Assembly: GCA_913041095.1 (NCBI GenBank)
Contig: CAJWIB010000066.1
Location: 1-10,347, forward strand
Reading direction: 5' to 3'
Origin: an uncultured Rhodospirillaceae bacterium
GTDB taxonomy: Bacteria; Pseudomonadota; Alphaproteobacteria; Rhodospirillales; UBA2165
DNA length: 10,347 nucleotides
The notes beneath the pieces are model-generated. The model was not told the origin of the DNA, searched no databases, and saw only the letters and a list, made by a program, of their open reading frames with translations. Of the stretch, positions 6,941 through 10,347 are shown piece by piece; within the stretch, counting starts at the first letter, position 1, and every line of letters begins with the position of its first letter. A program made the position numbers and the translations under genes.

Positions 6941-8557
6941 TTAATTCTCCACTGCCCGGCCTTTGAGAGAGAACAGTCCACGCGGCCTTTTTTGAATGAA
7001 GAGAATAATGGCAACGAGCACCAAGATTTTCGCCAGTACGGTGCCTGCGAAAGGTTCCAGGAACTTATTGACAATACCGAGACTGAAAGCACCGACAAGT
7101 GTGCCCCAGAGATTACCGACGCCGCCAAAGACAACCACCATAAAGCTATCAATGATATAGGCTTGGCCGAGATTGGGGCTGACATTGTCGATCTGGCTCA
7201 ACGCTACCCCGGCAACGCCGGCAATGCCGGAGCCCAATCCAAAGGTGAGTGCATCGACATAGCCAGTTCTGATTCCCATCGAACTGGCCATCGGCCGGTT
7301 TTGCGTCACCGCCCGCATTTGCAAACCAAAAGCAGTTTTGCGCAGAAACAGTATTAAGAGTCCCAGAACCAAGAGACTAAATGCGATGATCCAAATGCGG
7401 TTATAGGTCAGCACCAAGCCGCCAGTGATTTCGATCGCGCCGGACATCCACTCCGGATTGCCGACCTCGCGATTGGTAGGGCCGAAAATCGAACGCACAA
7501 ATTGCTGCAGGATCAGACTCAATCCCCAAGTTGCGAGCAATGTTTCAAGCGGACGGCCATAAAGGTAGCGAATAATGCCGCGCTCAATCGCGATGCCGAA
7601 CCCGCCTGCTACGACAAAGGCGGCAGGGATGGCAACAGCGATGGAAAAACCAAAGGCCTCCGGGAAATAAGCGCGGAATATTTCCTGGACGACAAATGTT
7701 GTATAGGCGCCGATCATCACTAACTCGCCATGGGCCATATTGATGACCCCCATAACACCAAAGGTAATGGCGAGACCAACGGCCGCGAGCAGCAGGACCG
7801 AACCAAGACTGATACCTTGGAAAATATTGCCGATGCCGTTCCAAAAGACGAGGCTCGCTTCGATGTCGCTGAGCGCCTTGTCAACAGCCTCTTTGACTTC
7901 AGCGTCTTTCTCCACGGTAGCGAGACTGCCGAGCAAGGCGCGGACTTCAGGTACGGCAAATTCCGTCAAAACTTTTACCGCCGCGAGCCGTTCCACCTGA
8001 TCTTTTGAGATTTTAAGCTCGGTCGCCGCCACCGCCATCACCATCTTGGCTTTAATTTTTTCATCAGTTTCCCGTTCTAGTGCTTTCTTAAGCGTCGGCA
8101 GGGAACCTGCCGATGCTGACTTAAACACTGCCTCGGCCGCTTTGAGGCGTTGTCCAGGGTTTTTGCTTAAGAGCGTTAAGCCGCCAAGCGCGCCACGGAT
8201 TACGCGGCGGATGCGGTTGTTGATACGAATTTTTTTGAGTTTTGATTTCGGCGACTGCCCCAGCTCTTTAGCGGTGAGAGGATCAATTAGCAGATAGGTT
8301 GATCCGGCTTTTTTAATGATGACGACTTTTCTGTCTGATTTTTGAAAATAGAGTTTACTGCCAACTAGAGCCTGCAACACTTCTGCCGCTCGGTCATGGC
8401 CTGAAGCGCTAATGACTTTAACCGTTTGAATTTTCTGCTTGGTGTTAGCTTTGGCAAGAGACGCGATGGTTTCGCCGAGAGTTGCCGCAGTAGCGTCCGC
8501 ATTATTTAAAGCAAAGATGATCGCCAACAAAACTAAAATTTTTTTAAAGGGTGCCAC
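6941..8557 (-). CDS. urtB: Urea ABC transporter permease UrtB, with long periplasmic N-terminal domain
   Basis: UrtB is the LivH-like permease of the urea importer. The 538-residue protein has two parts. Residues 1-25 look like a signal sequence (KK, then a hydrophobic stretch, then ADATAA). Residues about 26-235 are helical and charged, with repeated Ala/Leu/Lys-rich helices (for example near 139-180 and 188-233) resembling a HEAT-like solenoid. The permease begins near 240 and contains GVMGVINMAHGELVMIGAY at 268-286 and VVVFGGVGNLWGTLVGA close to the C-terminus. Long UrtB proteins of this kind are common in proteobacteria, so this is not a chance fusion; if the leader is a signal sequence, the extra domain lies in the periplasm. 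The start is GTG at 8557, chosen because it yields the leader; the ribosome binding site is poor (AAAGAA). The stop is 1 nt from urtC. Confidence 0.95.
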   Translation of the reverse strand: MAPFKKILVLLAIIFALNNADATAATLGETIASLAKANTKQKIQTVKVISASGHDRAAEVLQALVGSKLYFQKSDRKVVIIKKAGSTYLLIDPLTAKELGQSPKSKLKKIRINNRIRRVIRGALGGLTLLSKNPGQRLKAAEAVFKSASAGSLPTLKKALERETDEKIKAKMVMAVAATELKISKDQVERLAAVKVLTEFAVPEVRALLGSLATVEKDAEVKEAVDKALSDIEASLVFWNGIGNIFQGISLGSVLLLAAVGLAITFGVMGVINMAHGELVMIGAYTTFVVQEIFRAYFPEAFGFSIAVAIPAAFVVAGGFGIAIERGIIRYLYGRPLETLLATWGLSLILQQFVRSIFGPTNREVGNPEWMSGAIEITGGLVLTYNRIWIIAFSLLVLGLLILFLRKTAFGLQMRAVTQNRPMASSMGIRTGYVDALTFGLGSGIAGVAGVALSQIDNVSPNLGQAYIIDSFMVVVFGGVGNLWGTLVGAFSLGIVNKFLEPFAGTVLAKILVLVAIILFIQKRPRGLFSLKGRAVEN

Positions 8558-8593
8558 GCCTAATTCTTTCTGATCATTAATTTAATTTAGAGA

Positions 8594-8624
8594 GCGGGGA
8601 CAGCCCCTAAGGAACTGTCCCCAC
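8594..8624 (-). other. Strong mRNA hairpin between urtA and urtB
   Basis: The minus-strand transcript can form 14 consecutive pairs closed by a UUA triloop. The core GGGGACAG / CTGTCCCC (8615-8622 against 8596-8603) is perfect, and the flanking pairs include three G-U wobbles. These wobbles become A-C mismatches on the plus strand, so the fold is better in the sense RNA than in the opposite RNA. No U-run follows, so it is not a standard terminator. It sits 14 nt after the urtA stop and 36 nt before urtB. A likely role is protection of the urtA message end or partial attenuation, giving more binding protein than permease. The GGGGACAG...CTGTCCCC core also resembles dispersed REP-type palindromes. 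Confidence 0.7.
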
Positions 8625-8638
8625 ATTGGGTAGGTTGC

Positions 8639-9919
8639 TTAGTTTATGAATTTTGGTTTTTGGCAGTTGCCGCAAACCCACGGGAAGGTCCAATTAGCCG
8701 TCAACTTGGCGCTTTCCGGAATGAAGTCACTCCAGGCGTCACCTCTAACAACTTTATTGGTTTTCCAAACAGTTTCGAATTGACCATCTTCCTGGATTTC
8801 ACCGATTAGAACCGGTTTGGAAAGGTGGTGGTTGGTGTTCATGATAGCAATACCACCGGTCAGGTTTTTAACTTTCTGGCCGTACATGGCTTGGCGAACC
8901 GCATCGATGTTGGTCGTGCCGGCCTGTTTAACTGCCTGCACCCACATGTTGAAGCCAATGTAGTGTGCTTCCATGGGATCGTTGGTGACGCGCTTTTTGT
9001 TTTTGATGAACGCGTGCCATTTTTTAATGAAGGCAGCATTTTCCAGCGTTTCAACGCTCATGAAATAGTTCCAAGCGGCCAAGTGACCAACCAAAGGTTT
9101 GGTATCAAGGCCAGCAAGTTCTTCTTCACCAACCGAGAAAGCGACGACGGGAATGTCTTCCGCTTTGATACCTTGGTTGCCAAGCTCTTTATAGAACGGC
9201 ACGTTGGCGTCACCGTTAATGGTCGAAACCACAGCGGTTTTCTTGCCGGCCGAAGCGAATTTCTTCACTTGGGAAACAATCGTTTGCCAATCGGAATGAC
9301 CGAACGGAGTGTAATTTTCCATGATGTCGGATTCTTTAACGCCTTTGGCTGTCAAGAAAGCGCGCAGGATTTTATTGGTCGTCCGAGGATAGACATAGTC
9401 GGTACCTAAGAGAACCCAACGTTTGGCTGCACCACCGTCTTCGCTCATTAGATATTCAACAGCTGGAATTGCCTGTTGGTTTGGTGCCGCACCAGTATAG
9501 AAAACATTGCGTGAGCTTTCTTCACCTTCGTACTGCACCGGGTAAAACAGCATGCTGTTCAATTCTTCAAAAACCGGCAGCACGGATTTACGGGAAACCG
9601 AGGTCCAGTTACCGAAAACGACATCGACTTTATGCTTGAGGATCAACTCTTTGGCTTTCTCCGCAAAGAGCGGCCAGTTCGAAGCCGGGTCAACGACGAC
9701 GGCTTCGATTTTTTTACCCAAAAGACCGCCTTTTTTATTTTGCTCTTCAACGAGCATCAGCATAGTGTCTTTCAGTGTGGTTTCACTGATCGCCATCGTG
9801 CCGGAAAGGGAATGAAGGACACCGACTTTAATTGACTCGGCAGCCTGTACTGCACCAGCGAACATTGTCGAAAGTGCGATAACACTAGCACCAGCTAATG
9901 TAAGGAATTTGGTTTTCAT
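8639..9919 (-). CDS. urtA: Urea ABC transporter substrate-binding protein UrtA
   Basis: UrtA is the periplasmic urea-binding protein of the high-affinity importer, in the type I Leu/Ile/Val-binding fold family. Residues 1-26 form a clear signal peptide (MKTKF, hydrophobic core, cleavage after AVQA), giving a mature protein starting near AESIKVGVLHSLSG. Diagnostic UrtA stretches follow: VFGNWTSVSRKSVLPVFEE, FYPVQYEGEESSRNVFYTGA and TPFGHSDWQTIV. The total of 426 residues fits the family. A GTG 12 nt upstream (9931) extends the frame, but the ATG at 9919 has GGAG 6 nt before it and gives the proper signal peptide, so I use it. It is the first gene after the sigma-54 promoter. It is followed by a hairpin that may raise its relative abundance. 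Confidence 0.98.
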   Translation of the reverse strand: MKTKFLTLAGASVIALSTMFAGAVQAAESIKVGVLHSLSGTMAISETTLKDTMLMLVEEQNKKGGLLGKKIEAVVVDPASNWPLFAEKAKELILKHKVDVVFGNWTSVSRKSVLPVFEELNSMLFYPVQYEGEESSRNVFYTGAAPNQQAIPAVEYLMSEDGGAAKRWVLLGTDYVYPRTTNKILRAFLTAKGVKESDIMENYTPFGHSDWQTIVSQVKKFASAGKKTAVVSTINGDANVPFYKELGNQGIKAEDIPVVAFSVGEEELAGLDTKPLVGHLAAWNYFMSVETLENAAFIKKWHAFIKNKKRVTNDPMEAHYIGFNMWVQAVKQAGTTNIDAVRQAMYGQKVKNLTGGIAIMNTNHHLSKPVLIGEIQEDGQFETVWKTNKVVRGDAWSDFIPESAKLTANWTFPWVCGNCQKPKFIN

Positions 9920-9925
9920 AGTTTT

Positions 9926-9929
9926 CTCC
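9926..9929 (-). promoter_or_regulatory. Ribosome binding site deciding the urtA start
   Basis: GGAG on the minus strand lies 6 nt before the ATG at 9919. The alternative GTG at 9931 overlaps this site and has no ribosome binding site of its own, so the ATG is the true start. Confidence 0.7.
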
Positions 9930-9963
9930 ACTTCAAGATTGTTGTTGCATCAGACCTTGTACC

Positions 9964-9978
9964 GCAAGGGCCGTGCCA
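9964..9978 (-). promoter_or_regulatory. Sigma-54 (RpoN) -24/-12 promoter of the urt-ure operon
   Basis: The minus strand reads TGGCACGGCCCTTGC, which matches the sigma-54 consensus TGGCACG-N4-TTGC at every fixed base and with exact GG-to-GC spacing. Counting from the -12 C at 9964 puts transcription start near 9952, leaving a leader of about 32 nt before urtA. Sigma-54 promoters need an ATP-dependent activator; for urea uptake the expected one is NtrC, under nitrogen limitation. I found no clear NtrC consensus site upstream. Because the genes downstream are tightly packed, this is probably the main promoter of the operon. Confidence 0.88.
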
Positions 9979-10036
9979 GTTTTGTGAAGAATTTATTATA
10001 TTTAATGATTACAATAAGTTAGATAAAGTAATAGAC

Positions 10037-10049
10037 TGAAAATTTGATA
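10037..10049 (-). promoter_or_regulatory. Possible IHF site between promoter and palindrome
   Basis: The minus strand reads TATCAAATTTTCA, which fits the IHF consensus WATCAA-N4-TTR except for one base (TCA instead of TTA/TTG). It lies within very A/T-rich DNA, about 60-70 nt upstream of the -24 element, where IHF bending often assists sigma-54 activators. One mismatch in A/T-rich DNA is weak evidence, so this is only a candidate. Confidence 0.25.
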
Positions 10050-10076
10050 CTGTTCAACGATTTGTTTCATTTAATT

Positions 10077-10091
10077 GCCTATTTAATAGGC
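10077..10091. promoter_or_regulatory. Perfect 15-bp palindrome, candidate regulator-binding site
   Basis: GCCTATTTAATAGGC has two exact 7-bp arms around a central T. Its centre is about 132 nt upstream of the predicted urtA transcription start and 44 nt upstream of the divergent gene's ATG. It lies in non-coding DNA that has stops in all plus-strand frames. The position suits an upstream activator site for the sigma-54 promoter or an operator for the divergent gene. The sequence does not match the NtrC consensus that I know, so the bound protein is unknown. Confidence 0.5.
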
Positions 10092-10127
10092 TTATTAATT
10101 TATTGACTATTTTTTAATCAAATCGGT

Positions 10128-10347
10128 ATGCTTAATATTTGGCCATCGGAACTTTTAGAGGCATTTACAAATTTGTCGAGAGCCGTGATTTCCACACTGA
10201 GTGAAATACCGCCAAGTTTAAAACGTCTGGTGGCGCATGTGGTAAGCCGCTCGGCTGGCTGCCAGTATTGTTTCGCTCACTCCGCTCTGAGTGGTTCGAC
10301 GGTTGAAGATCTTTCGACCGAAAAAATTGCCGCCGCTTTTGAATACG
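10128..10347 (+). CDS. Carboxymuconolactone decarboxylase / AhpD-like family protein, partial (3' end outside window)
   Basis: The frame is open from an ATG at 10128 to the window edge (73 codons). The product contains LKRLVAHVVSRSAGCQYCFAH at residues 31-51, including Cys45, Cys48 and His51 (CxxCxxH). This is the active-site pattern of small alkylhydroperoxidase-like proteins, where the two cysteines carry out thiol redox chemistry. The segment STEKIAAAFEY also fits this family, whose members usually run 150-210 residues. Relatives normally have 30-40 more residues before the segment here read as PSELLEAF, but a TGA at 10104-10106 blocks extension and no other standard start exists. No ribosome binding site is visible before the ATG. 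A TTGACT at 10103-10108 may be a -35 box. It is divergent from the urea operon and not part of its pathway; the physiological substrate is unknown. Confidence 0.75.
   Translation, partial: MLNIWPSELLEAFTNLSRAVISTLSEIPPSLKRLVAHVVSRSAGCQYCFAHSALSGSTVEDLSTEKIAAAFEY

Noticed and set aside
6940..7185. 82-residue N-terminal extension of UrtC
   Set aside because: It overlaps the urtB 3' end in another frame, encodes no family sequence, and a well-placed ATG with GGAG lies at 6939.
6887..8008. Plus-strand open frames opposite urtB
   Set aside because: Low-complexity charged or polar products antisense to a conserved permease; no ribosome binding site or family resemblance.
8594..8624. Hairpin as an intrinsic terminator between urtA and urtB
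   Set aside because: No U-run follows the stem on the sense strand, and urtB-urtE would otherwise lack a promoter.
8825..9409. 194-residue plus-strand frame opposite urtA
   Set aside because: Antisense shadow of a well-supported urtA; no known motif.
9920..9931. GTG start of urtA at 9931
   Set aside because: It overlaps the GGAG ribosome binding site and would add residues before a normal signal peptide.
9995..10000. TATAAT on the minus strand as a sigma-70 promoter for urtA
   Set aside because: The hexamer is perfect, but no -35-like sequence lies 16-18 nt upstream, and the region is so A/T-rich that such a match is expected by chance.
1..10347. A previously undescribed multi-gene system, CRISPR array, prophage or insertion sequence
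   Set aside because: The coding content is fully explained by a known urea transporter and urease operon plus one AhpD-like gene; no arrays, transposase or phage genes were seen.

Overview
The window is a nearly complete urea-uptake and urea-hydrolysis operon from a proteobacterium. Reading along the minus strand, so from right to left, the order is urtA-urtB-urtC-urtD-urtE-ureD-ureA-ureB-ureC-ureE-ureF. The left edge cuts ureF, and ureG probably lies just outside. All eleven genes share one strand. Gaps are mostly 1-13 nt, or the genes overlap (urtE/ureD by 26 nt, ureC/ureE by 4 nt, ureE/ureF by about 11 nt). Only two internal gaps are longer: urtA-urtB (81 nt, with a strong hairpin) and ureD-ureA (71 nt, with an all-A/T inverted repeat).

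The proteins form one pathway. UrtA captures urea in the periplasm, UrtB and UrtC form the inner-membrane channel, and UrtD and UrtE are its ATPases. UreA, UreB and UreC are the gamma, beta and alpha subunits of nickel urease. UreD, UreE and UreF are maturation factors that load nickel. Every metal ligand and catalytic residue expected in UreC is present, so the enzyme should be active.

A textbook sigma-54 (RpoN) -24/-12 element lies 45-59 nt upstream of urtA, the first gene. It points to nitrogen-limitation control of the whole cluster. The upstream DNA is very A/T-rich and holds a perfect 15-bp palindrome and an imperfect IHF-like site, a layout that fits an enhancer-dependent promoter.

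At the right edge a divergent plus-strand gene starts at 10128 and runs off the window. It encodes the start of a carboxymuconolactone decarboxylase / AhpD-like protein with a CxxCxxH motif. Its N-terminus looks short for the family and no ribosome binding site is visible.

Organism: separate UreA and UreB subunits, the urtABCDE-ureDABCEF order, the sigma-54 promoter and roughly balanced GC content indicate a proteobacterium, most likely an alphaproteobacterium, but genus cannot be judged. The genes are ordinary housekeeping or nitrogen-scavenging genes. The interesting signals are regulatory (promoter, palindrome, mRNA hairpin), plus the large N-terminal domain of UrtB. I see no CRISPR array, tRNA, rRNA, insertion sequence or novel multi-gene system.
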